Below, piece by piece: positions 27,437 to 34,703 of a stretch of DNA of 64,000 bases. Each line of letters starts with the position of its first letter. Position 1 is the stretch's first letter. This stretch comes from Pseudoclavibacter sp. AY1F1. GTDB lineage: Bacteria; Actinomycetota; Actinomycetes; Actinomycetales; Microbacteriaceae. Both the position numbers and the translations under genes were made by a program. The DNA is taken from contig NZ_PSTQ01000003.1 in assembly GCF_002931075.1 (NCBI RefSeq), positions 310,001 to 374,000 of the forward strand, written 5' to 3'. Below the pieces are notes generated by a model that searched no databases, was not told where the DNA came from, and saw only the letters and a list, made by a program, of their open reading frames with translations.

Positions 27437-28250
27437 TCAGCGTGAGTTCGTAGCCGGTGTTCGTGTCGGGGAAGCTCAGGTCGATGAACACCGGCGCGCC
27501 AGGCGCTTCACCCGCGGGGAAGTTGATCGTCTCGTAGTTGAGCGGGTCGTCGAGCGGGCAATCGGCGCCACCCGCTTCCCCCGTGCTCCTGATGACGACC
27601 GTGAAGTTCCGGTCGTCGACCTGTTCGATCGTGCTCGAGTGCTCGACCGAACACGGCGCGAGCTGGTGACTGGCGAACTTCACCACGACGCCCGTCTGGT
27701 CTGCCGCCCACAACACCTCTGGGCCCACTTCTGGCGGGTAGGGGTCTTCCCCGAACGTGAACGACGGAGGCAGATCGGCGGGGGTCGATGATGGCTCTGC
27801 GGTCACACCGCCACTGAGCGTGAGCTCAAAGTGCTGCCCCGAGTCGGGGAACCCCAAGTTGACGAAGGCCGGCGTCTTCGGGGTTTCTCCGTCTGGGAAG
27901 TTCGCTGTCACACGCAGGGGTTCAGCTGTCGCCAAGCAGAAGCCGGTCCGCGATGCTGAGCTCACGATCTCGACCGTCAGATTGTGCTCATCCACCTGCT
28001 CGACCGTGGCCGACTGGACGGCGGAGCAGCCCGCCACGAGGGTGCTCTCGAAGCTCACCACAACGCCGGTTCTGTCGGCTGTCCAGAAGAGCTCCGGCTC
28101 AGTTGCTGCCGGGGACGCGGACTCCTCGTAGGTGAACGTGGGAGGCAGGTCGACGGGGTCGAGCTGCGGTGCGCATCCCGAGAGTGCGAAGAGGGCAAGG
28201 ATCGCCGCAAATGCGGCCGAGGCCCGTCGTGGAGCGCCGCTGATCCTCAT
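27432..28250 (-). CDS. lipoprotein with two repeated domains
   Basis: A 272-residue exported lipoprotein with a lipobox LSGC at residues 23-26 after a hydrophobic stretch. The mature part contains two similar units of about 115 residues. Shared elements include DLPP(T/S)FT(Y/F), then LFWTADRTGVVVSFES versus LWAADQTGVVVKFASH, and FPDSGQHFELTLS versus FPDTNTGYELTLS. Each unit has two Cys that could form a disulfide. It would sit on the outer face of the membrane. No known function is recognised; the duplication is directly visible. Confidence 0.82.
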   Translation of the reverse strand: MRISGAPRRASAAFAAILALFALSGCAPQLDPVDLPPTFTYEESASPAATEPELFWTADRTGVVVSFESTLVAGCSAVQSATVEQVDEHNLTVEIVSSASRTGFCLATAEPLRVTANFPDGETPKTPAFVNLGFPDSGQHFELTLSGGVTAEPSSTPADLPPSFTFGEDPYPPEVGPEVLWAADQTGVVVKFASHQLAPCSVEHSSTIEQVDDRNFTVVIRSTGEAGGADCPLDDPLNYETINFPAGEAPGAPVFIDLSFPDTNTGYELTLS

Positions 28251-28337
28251 GGTGAGAAGCTACCCGACCCCCGCGGCACGAGACAACGGCTCACTGGTCT
28301 CGCGGCCGCGCTCCGGAGGCGATGGGATACTTGCGAC

Positions 28338-29054
28338 ATGGCACGGCTCAGCGGATCAACAGCTCTCGAGGGCGTTCGTGCTCTCGCCTCGTCTCTCTCT
28401 CCCGGGGAGTTGCTGCCGTCAGAGCGCACGCTTGCCGCCGATCTCGGGGTGGCGCGCATGACCGTGCGAGCGGCGATCGACATCCTCGAGCGCGAGGGTC
28501 TCGTCCGCACCAAGCGAGGCGTCGGCACGGAGAAGCTCGCACCACCCGTCTCCCTGCAGGTTCGGCTTCGGTCGTTCGCGAGCGCCGTCCGTGAGCACGG
28601 GATGCGCGCCGAGACTCAGGTGCTGTCGTTTGTTCGGAGCACGGAGCGCCCGCCCGAAGTGGAGGAGCACCTGCAGCTCCCACCGGATGCTGAGACCATC
28701 CACCTGCGTCGGCTGCGTCTCGGGGACGACCGCCCGCTCGCGCTCGAGGACGAGTGGATTCCCGCGGCGCTGGTGCCGCAGCTCAACGAGGAGACGGCCA
28801 AGGGGAGCCTCTACGAGATGCTCGAGACCCTTGACCTCCTGCCGACGGAGGGCGTCGAGGTCGTCACCGCCACACTGCCGAGCCCCGAGGAGATCGAGGT
28901 GCTCGGCATCGCCGCAAGCTACCCGGTCCTGCGCCTCACCCGAGCGGCGATCGCCCGCGGCCTCCCGATGTCCTACTCGCGGGCGACGTTCCCGGCCGAC
29001 CGTTTCGAGCTCACTTTCCCGCTCCAGGAGCGCCTCACGCTGCCGTTCTCCTGA
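28338..29054 (+). CDS. nagR: GntR/HutC-family regulator of GlcNAc use (NagR/DasR-like)
   Basis: A 238-residue regulator with a GntR winged helix (LPSERTLAADLGVARMTVRA, about residues 28-47) and a UTRA effector domain (SVTATLPSPEEIEVLGI-like region after residue 170). It directly precedes nagE, nagB and nagA, each of which has a dre-like site upstream, so it is the likely GlcNAc/GlcN-6-phosphate-responsive repressor. The ATG in GCGACATGGCACGG is chosen because upstream in-frame residues cover the opposite-strand lipoprotein. The Shine-Dalgarno sequence is weak. The regulatory target set is inferred from operators. Confidence 0.86.
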   Translation: MARLSGSTALEGVRALASSLSPGELLPSERTLAADLGVARMTVRAAIDILEREGLVRTKRGVGTEKLAPPVSLQVRLRSFASAVREHGMRAETQVLSFVRSTERPPEVEEHLQLPPDAETIHLRRLRLGDDRPLALEDEWIPAALVPQLNEETAKGSLYEMLETLDLLPTEGVEVVTATLPSPEEIEVLGIAASYPVLRLTRAAIARGLPMSYSRATFPADRFELTFPLQERLTLPFS

Positions 29055-29078
29055 CGCCAAACGAGCCACCGGCGAACT

Positions 29079-29092
29079 CTGGTCTATACCAG
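29079..29092 (+). promoter_or_regulatory. dre-like operator upstream of nagE
   Basis: CTGGTCTATACCAG has inverted CTGGT/ACCAG arms around CTAT and closely matches the DasR/NagR consensus built on TGGTCTAGACCA. It lies 57 bp before the nagE start and just after nagR. Confidence 0.8.
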
Positions 29093-29148
29093 GGGGGATT
29101 TTCCAAGTAGAGTCCCCCTAACTTTTCCTTTGACCATGGAGTCACGCC

Positions 29149-31074
29149 ATGAAATATCTCCAGAAACTCGGCAAGTCGCTCATGCTGCCGGTGGCTGTCC
29201 TGCCGGTAGCGGCGATCCTGTCCGGTATCGGGTACTGGATCCTCAACACGGCAGGCGAGAACTTCGTCCAGGCCTTCTTCACCGCGGCCGGCGGCGCGCT
29301 GCTCGACAACCTGCCGCTGCTCTTCGCGCTCGGTGTGGCGATCGGTATGGCATCGAAGCCAGACGGTACCGCCGCACTCGCAGGGCTGGTGTCCTGGCTC
29401 GTCGTCACGCGCCTCCTCAGTCCTGAAACGGTCGCGACCCTGCAGGGCATCGCTGTCGAGGATGTCAACATCGGCTTCGGCCGCATCGAGAACGCCTTCG
29501 TCGGAATCATCTGTGGCCTCATCGGCGCCTACTGCTACGACAAGTTCAAGGACGTGAAGCTCCCATCGGCGCTTTCGTTCTTCTCCGGCAAGCGCTCCGT
29601 CGCGATCGTCACGACGGGCGCATCCCTCGTGGTCGCCCTCGTGCTCTACTTCGTGTGGCCGGTCCTCTTCGGCGGGCTCGTGTCGTTCGGTGAGTGGATG
29701 GTCGGGCTCGGCCCGGTCGGCGCCGGTCTGTACGGCTTCTTCAACCGCCTCCTCATCCCGCTTGGCCTGCACCACGCGCTCAACGCGGTGTTCTGGTTCG
29801 ACGTCGCCGGCATCAACGACCTCGGCAACTTCCTGAACGGCACGGGCACGGCGGGCGTCACCGGCCAGTACATGACCGGCTACTTCCCGATCATGATGTT
29901 CGGCCTGCCGGGCGCCGCACTCGCCATGTACCTCACGGCCAAGACTCACCGCCGCAAGGTCACCGCCGGCATCCTGCTGTCCGGTGCCTTTGCGTCGTTC
30001 TTCGTCGGCGTCACCGAGCCGCTCGAATTCGCCTTCATGTTCCTCGCGCCTGCCCTGTACGTGGTCCACGCGATCTTCACCGGCATCTCGATGTTCATCA
30101 TGGCGCTGCTGCCGGTTCGCATGGGCTTCGGATTCTCGGGCGGGTTCATCGACCTCATGCTCGGCTGGGTCAACCCGCTGGCGCAGAATCCGTGGGCGAT
30201 CTTCCTGGCCGGCGCCGTCTGGTTCGTCATCTACTTCGTGGCCTTCTACTTCATCATCAAGCGCTTTGACCTGAAGACGCCGGGTCGCGAAGATGAAGAG
30301 GTGGAAGTGGACGAGACATCGACAGGGTCGTCGAAGTTCCTCAGCCAGGCTGCGGCGATCCTCAAGGGGCTCGGTGGCAAGGACAACGTGCTCGAGCTCG
30401 ACAACTGCGCCACGCGGCTCCGCATGGAGATCGCCGACGTCTCGAAGGTGGACGACGCGGCAATCCGTCGCGCTGGCGCCGCTGGCATCATGAAGCCGGG
30501 CGGGAAGTCCGTGCAGGTCATCTACGGCCTCGAGGTGCAGTTCGTGAAGGATGCGATGGAGGACCTCATTGCGGGTCGTGTCGAAGCGCCTGTCGCTGCG
30601 GCTGATGCTGGTGCAGCTGCCGCCGATGCGGGTTCGGTCTCGCCGGGCAGCGTTGCCACGAAGACCGTACTCACGCTTCGTCAGCCGCTCGCGGGTCGTG
30701 TTGTGCCGCTCTCCGAGGTTCCGGATGCGACGTTCTCCGAGGGCATCATGGGCCCAGGTGTCGCAGTCGAGCCCACGGGTGACACGGTGTGGGCTCCGGC
30801 CGACGGCACTGTGGCGCACATCTTCCCGACGAGCCACGCGGTTGCCCTGAAGTTGAACGATGGCACCGAGCTCCTCGTCCACGTCGGTGTGGACACCGTG
30901 GAGATGAAGGGCGCGGGCTTCGAGACCCTCGTCGCCGTCGGCGATGAGGTTGTCGAGGGGTCCCCGCTCCTGCGCTTCGACCTCGCCGCGATTCGCGCGG
31001 CCGGGCATCCGACCGTGACCCCGGTCATCGTGCTCGGGGGCACCGATGTCGAGCTGAAGCTGCGCGAGGTCTGA
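29149..31074 (+). CDS. nagE: PTS N-acetylglucosamine transporter, fused IICBA
   Basis: A 641-residue phosphotransferase permease with domains in the order IIC (about 1-365, starting MKYLQKLGKSLMLPVAVLPV), IIB (about 385-470, phosphorylated Cys420 in LDNCATRLRM) and IIA (about 510-641, phosphorylated His578 in LLVHVGVDTVEMKG). It imports and phosphorylates N-acetylglucosamine. The assignment over glucose rests on nagR, nagB and nagA beside it and the dre-like operator. A linker rich in Ala/Asp joins IIB and IIA. A strong terminator follows. Confidence 0.93.
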   Translation: MKYLQKLGKSLMLPVAVLPVAAILSGIGYWILNTAGENFVQAFFTAAGGALLDNLPLLFALGVAIGMASKPDGTAALAGLVSWLVVTRLLSPETVATLQGIAVEDVNIGFGRIENAFVGIICGLIGAYCYDKFKDVKLPSALSFFSGKRSVAIVTTGASLVVALVLYFVWPVLFGGLVSFGEWMVGLGPVGAGLYGFFNRLLIPLGLHHALNAVFWFDVAGINDLGNFLNGTGTAGVTGQYMTGYFPIMMFGLPGAALAMYLTAKTHRRKVTAGILLSGAFASFFVGVTEPLEFAFMFLAPALYVVHAIFTGISMFIMALLPVRMGFGFSGGFIDLMLGWVNPLAQNPWAIFLAGAVWFVIYFVAFYFIIKRFDLKTPGREDEEVEVDETSTGSSKFLSQAAAILKGLGGKDNVLELDNCATRLRMEIADVSKVDDAAIRRAGAAGIMKPGGKSVQVIYGLEVQFVKDAMEDLIAGRVEAPVAAADAGAAAADAGSVSPGSVATKTVLTLRQPLAGRVVPLSEVPDATFSEGIMGPGVAVEPTGDTVWAPADGTVAHIFPTSHAVALKLNDGTELLVHVGVDTVEMKGAGFETLVAVGDEVVEGSPLLRFDLAAIRAAGHPTVTPVIVLGGTDVELKLREV

Positions 31075-31089
31075 CCTCTCGCAGGGGTC

Positions 31090-31125
31090 AAGGGGTGAGC
31101 TGTCTAACTCGGCGGCTCACCCCTT
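31090..31125 (+). terminator. terminator after nagE
   Basis: The 11-bp perfect arms AAGGGGTGAGC (31090-31100) and GCTCACCCCTT (31115-31125) are followed by TCACCCTTTG, 16 bp after the nagE stop. Confidence 0.85.
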
Positions 31126-31142
31126 TCACCCTTTGTGCGTCG

Positions 31143-31154
31143 TGGACTAGACCA
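31143..31154 (+). promoter_or_regulatory. dre-like operator upstream of nagB
   Basis: TGGACTAGACCA differs from the dre core TGGTCTAGACCA at one base. It lies between the nagE terminator and nagB, 110 bp before the nagB start, which implies nagB has its own promoter. Confidence 0.6.
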
Positions 31155-31264
31155 CTTGCTGGTTTCCCGGTAATGTGATGCGCAACACGCCTCGCCGATC
31201 AGGCTGGAACTCCATGAGACTGGGCTGAGGCACCCCGATCGTCGTCGATCTCTAGGAGCAGCAC

Positions 31265-32047
31265 ATGGAAGTTGTCATCATGGCCGGGCCGGCAGAAGTC
31301 GGCGCCTTCGCAGGAGCGCGCATCGCTGATGTCGTCGAGGCGAATCCGGAAGCGGTCCTCGGTGTCGCCACCGGTTCGAGCCCCCTCGAGACGTACCGGG
31401 CGCTCGCCGCTCACCGGGATGCGGGGCTCGACTTCAGCCGCGCGACCGCCTTCGCGCTCGACGAGTACGTCGGCATCGCCCGATCGCATCCGGAGTCGTA
31501 CCACGCAGTGGTCGGACGCGAGGTGGTCGAGCCCCTCGGTCTCGACCCCGCGCGTGTGCACGTGCCCGACGGTCTCGCATCCGACCTGGACGCAGCCTGC
31601 GCCGACTACGAGGCCAAGATCCTCGCCGCTGGCGGCGTCGACGTGCAGCTGCTCGGCATCGGTGCGAACGGGCACATCGGGTTCAACGAGCCCACCTCCT
31701 CGCTCTCCTCACGCACCCGTGTGAAGACGCTCGCTCCGAAGACGCGCACCGACAACGCGCGCTTCTTCGACAACGCAGACGACGTGCCGGTGCACTGCCT
31801 CACGCAGGGACTCGGCACCATCCTCGACGCGAGAAGCGTTGTGCTCGTCGCGCAGGGCGCCTCGAAGGCGCGAGCTGTTGCCGCGATGGTCGAGGGGCCC
31901 GTCTCCTCGATGTGGCCTGGCTCGGTGCTGCAGCTGCACCGCCGGGCGACCATCGTCATCGACGAGGCCGCCGCCGCCGAGCTCACCATGGCCGACTACT
32001 ACCGGTACACGGTCGAGCACCGAGCAGGCGTGCAGCCGCGGGCCTGA
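31265..32047 (+). CDS. nagB: glucosamine-6-phosphate deaminase
   Basis: A 260-residue isomerase/deaminase that converts glucosamine-6-phosphate to fructose-6-phosphate and ammonia. It has the phosphate-binding VATGSSPLETY, the catalytic Asp66-Glu67 (ALDEYVG) and His137 in GIGANGHIGFNEP. Length matches the family. TCTAGGAGCAGCAC precedes the ATG. It acts after NagA in the same regulon; a dre-like site and the nagE terminator upstream suggest separate but coordinated transcription. Confidence 0.95.
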   Translation: MEVVIMAGPAEVGAFAGARIADVVEANPEAVLGVATGSSPLETYRALAAHRDAGLDFSRATAFALDEYVGIARSHPESYHAVVGREVVEPLGLDPARVHVPDGLASDLDAACADYEAKILAAGGVDVQLLGIGANGHIGFNEPTSSLSSRTRVKTLAPKTRTDNARFFDNADDVPVHCLTQGLGTILDARSVVLVAQGASKARAVAAMVEGPVSSMWPGSVLQLHRRATIVIDEAAAAELTMADYYRYTVEHRAGVQPRA

Positions 32048-32500
32048 GTGATCGTCCTTCTCAGGGTCTGTTCCGGAGATCCTTGACTGGTGGTCGTCCT
32101 TTTCGGCTCTGCGTTCCCAAGCGCAGGTTAACTAGAATCCGCGGTATGTCACAGCGCTCAAGAACCCACACGAAGCGACCTTGCTCGCAGCGCGAGCAAC
32201 GGTCGCAACGTCGCGCTTGAAAGCGGTGCTGGCTCCTCGAAAAAGTCCGTCCCAGCGGTGGGAGCACCTCTTCTCAAGGTGGGAGGCACGTATCTCGCGA
32301 GGATGCTCTCGCCGTGGCCACACGCATCGCTGGCCGCAATGAGGAGCTCATGCGTCGTCTTGCATGAGCGACGACGAAACGAAGTCGACGTCAGCGACGT
32401 TGCCGGCTGGCTCGAGGAGTACTCACAACGAAGATCTCGGCGAGCGGACTGACCGCGGTTGCTGTGTAACCCGCAAAGCCTGAACGTGAGCGGGTCGCGC
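32048..32500. other. 453-bp region without a convincing gene; possible decayed gene
   Basis: No full gene is seen between nagB and the end of nagA. Short coding-looking stretches occur in different + frames (TALKNPHEATLLAARATVAT near 32150-32220; VATRIAGRNEELMRRLA near 32310-32365; NEVDVSDVAGWLEEYSQ near 32380-32435). They are interrupted by stops and frame changes, as in a degraded gene. Composition is slightly less G+C-rich than the neighbours. No parent family is recognised. Confidence 0.35.
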
Positions 32501-33628
32501 TCAGCGCACCCACTCGCCGCGCCGCATGACGCGCTGGACCCCGAGGGATGCATCCAGCACGACGAGGTCCGCGTGGTTTCCGGGTGCAAGCGCGCCGACC
32601 CTGTCGAGCCCGAGAGTCTCGGCGGGGGTCGTGGTCGCGGCGCGCACGACGTCGGCGAGCGGTAGGCCCACGACGCCAACCGCGTACTGCACGGCCTGCG
32701 CCATCGTGAGCGTTGACCCCGCGATGGCTCCACCCTCCGTGAGGCGGGCGACGCCACCCCGCACCTCGACGTCGAGGGATCCGAGCGTGTAGTCGCCGTC
32801 GTGCATGCACGCCGCCGACATGGCGTCGGTGACAAGCATGAACTGCTGCGGCTTCGTGACCGCCGCGAGTCGGAGGGCCGCCGGATGCACGTGCGTGCCG
32901 TCCGCGATGAGCTCGATCACCGCATCCGGGTGTTCGAGTAGCGCGGCGATGGGGCCGGGCTCGCGGTGATGCAGTCCGCGCATGGCATTGAAGAGGTGCG
33001 TGCCGACGGTTGCGCCGTGGTCCAGCGCGTCACGTGCGATGTCGTAGCTCGCATCCGTGTGCCCGATCGCCGCGACAACTCCGGCCTCGGTGAGCGCCTT
33101 GATGGCCTCGAGCCCGCCTGGGAGCTCCGGTGCGAGTGTGACCATGCGCACCTGGCCGCGTCCGGCGGAGAGGAGCGCGGCGAGGTCCTCGCTGTTCGGC
33201 TCGATGAGGTGCTGCTGTGCGTGTGCGCCGGGATGCGCGGGGCTGAGCCACGGACCCTCGAGGTGGATGCCCGCGAGGGTTCCCTCCTCGGCAAGCGTCG
33301 CGAGTCCGGAGATCGAATCGCACAACGCCGTCAGCTCGTCCGTGACGAGGCTCGCCACGATCGAGGTCGTGCCGCTCTCGAGGTGCGTGCGCGCCGCAGT
33401 CTCCGCTGTCTCTCTGGCGCCTCCGTCGAAGGAGGTGCCGCCGCCGCCGTGCACGTGCGCATCCACGAAGCCGGGGGCGATCGTCGTTTCCCCGAGGTCA
33501 ACAACGTCGTCCCGCCCAGACGGGGGTTGCCCCGCGTTGACGCTCAGTAGGAAGGGGCCGTCGATCTCTACCCAGCCGGGCGAGAGGTGACGCCTCGGAG
33601 TGATGACGTTCGCAGCGCTGACGATCAT
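32501..33628 (-). CDS. nagA: N-acetylglucosamine-6-phosphate deacetylase
   Basis: A 375-residue amidohydrolase-fold deacetylase. Metal and catalytic residues are visible: His58-x-His60 (DAHVHGGGG), Glu124 (HLEGPW), His190 (GHTDASY), His211 (GTHLFNAM) and Asp268 (LVTDAMSA). It turns GlcNAc-6-phosphate into glucosamine-6-phosphate for NagB. It is transcribed convergently with nagB. A near-perfect dre-like site 33 bp upstream of its start places it in the NagR regulon. The start is ATG giving MIVSAANVIT. Confidence 0.94.
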   Translation of the reverse strand: MIVSAANVITPRRHLSPGWVEIDGPFLLSVNAGQPPSGRDDVVDLGETTIAPGFVDAHVHGGGGTSFDGGARETAETAARTHLESGTTSIVASLVTDELTALCDSISGLATLAEEGTLAGIHLEGPWLSPAHPGAHAQQHLIEPNSEDLAALLSAGRGQVRMVTLAPELPGGLEAIKALTEAGVVAAIGHTDASYDIARDALDHGATVGTHLFNAMRGLHHREPGPIAALLEHPDAVIELIADGTHVHPAALRLAAVTKPQQFMLVTDAMSAACMHDGDYTLGSLDVEVRGGVARLTEGGAIAGSTLTMAQAVQYAVGVVGLPLADVVRAATTTPAETLGLDRVGALAPGNHADLVVLDASLGVQRVMRRGEWVR

Positions 33629-33660
33629 TCTGCTAACTCCGTCTTTTCGAGGTTCGGCTC

Positions 33661-33676
33661 ACTGGTCTGTACCAGT
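33661..33676 (-). promoter_or_regulatory. dre-like operator upstream of nagA
   Basis: ACTGGTCTGTACCAGT has perfect 6-bp inverted arms (ACTGGT/ACCAGT) around CTGT and fits the extended dre consensus. It is the best of the three sites in the nag region. Confidence 0.85.
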
Positions 33677-33824
33677 TGTACTTTTGCTCGTGCGTGCTTC
33701 TGTGTCAAGTCGGATGTGGTGGGCGGCGGCTCGCGCTCTGGCGCTTCGATTACGCTCGTCGGGGCGTCCCGGACTCGTCGACCGATGTGGCGGCGTATCC
33801 CCGGGCCTCGACCCGGGTAAAACA

Positions 33825-33860
33825 TTGGACGAAGTCCAAACTTGACCAGAGTCCAAACTT
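33825..33860 (+). promoter_or_regulatory. inverted and direct repeats upstream of the TetR gene (candidate autoregulatory operator)
   Basis: TTGGAC-GAA-GTCCAA (33825-33839) is an inverted repeat with 6-bp arms. The string AGTCCAAACTT then occurs twice, at about 33833 and 33850. The block ends 24 bp before the TetR start, the usual place for a TetR self-operator. Confidence 0.6.
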
Positions 33861-33883
33861 CTCACTACTCTCGGAAGCACACC

Positions 33884-34513
33884 ATGAATGCACCCAACTC
33901 GCCTTCTGGTGGCCTCCGTGCCCGGAAGAAGCGAGAGACCGAGAATGCCATCGAGAACGCCGCCGTCGACCTGGCCCTCGAGGTGGGCTTCGACGCCACG
34001 ACGGTCGAAGCGATCTGCGAGCGCGCCGGCATCTCGAGGTCGACGTTCTTCAACTACTTCCCCAGTCGAGAGACGGCCATCACCGGGCGAATGGTGCAGC
34101 TGCTGCGCGGTGACGACGCCGACCGCATCCTCGACGAGCATGCACCGGACCTTGCGCACGGCATGCTCGCCCTCGTCCTCGCCTCCATCGGGCACGCCCA
34201 CATCAACAGCGATGTGGCTCGCAAGCGCGCCCAGCTCAGCGCAGAGCAGCCGGAGACGATCAGCAGCTCGACCGGATCGCTCCTCGCGATCGGCGGGCAG
34301 CTCCTGGAAGTCGGCGTCAGCTGGATCATGCGTCGCCCCGAGCACGCGCGCCTGCCCGGTGACCCCGGGCGAGAAGCCGTCATCGCCGCCGGCCTCTGCC
34401 ACTCCGCGTTCAGCTCCATCATGGTCGACGCAGCCTCGAATCTCGGCGATCTCGAAGTCAGCGACGACGACATCACACGCGCGTTCGATGCCGTTCGCGT
34501 CGTCCTCGACTGA
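33884..34513 (+). CDS. TetR-family regulator
   Basis: A 209-residue regulator. The N-terminal DNA-binding domain is clear (RKKRETENAIENAAVDLALE then TVEAICERAGISRSTFFNYF), and the rest is a helical ligand domain of no recognised class. The ATG at 33884, after CGGAAGCACACC, is preferred to the upstream TTG at 33842, which lies within the repeated operator-like sequence. It precedes the two LAxTG-anchored subtilase-like genes by 190 bp and could regulate them or only itself. Target and ligand unknown. Confidence 0.88.
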   Translation: MNAPNSPSGGLRARKKRETENAIENAAVDLALEVGFDATTVEAICERAGISRSTFFNYFPSRETAITGRMVQLLRGDDADRILDEHAPDLAHGMLALVLASIGHAHINSDVARKRAQLSAEQPETISSSTGSLLAIGGQLLEVGVSWIMRRPEHARLPGDPGREAVIAAGLCHSAFSSIMVDAASNLGDLEVSDDDITRAFDAVRVVLD

Positions 34514-34703
34514 CCTTCTCCTCCTGACTTCCCCACCCCACTCCTAACCACAGGTTCAACCGCGCGTTCTGCGCGGCCCGAACGCGCTGCTCCCCGCATT
34601 CCCCGCATTCCCCGCTCCACTTGCTCCACCGGTTCCTGCTCCAGCCCCCCGCTCCTGCTCCAGCCCCCGCTCCTGTTTCAGTACCTACCCCTGAGGTGTT
34701 CTG

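Noticed and set aside
29035-31008. 657-codon - strand frame opposite nagE
   Set aside because: Antisense to a three-domain PTS protein with conserved Cys and His; acidic repetitive translation.
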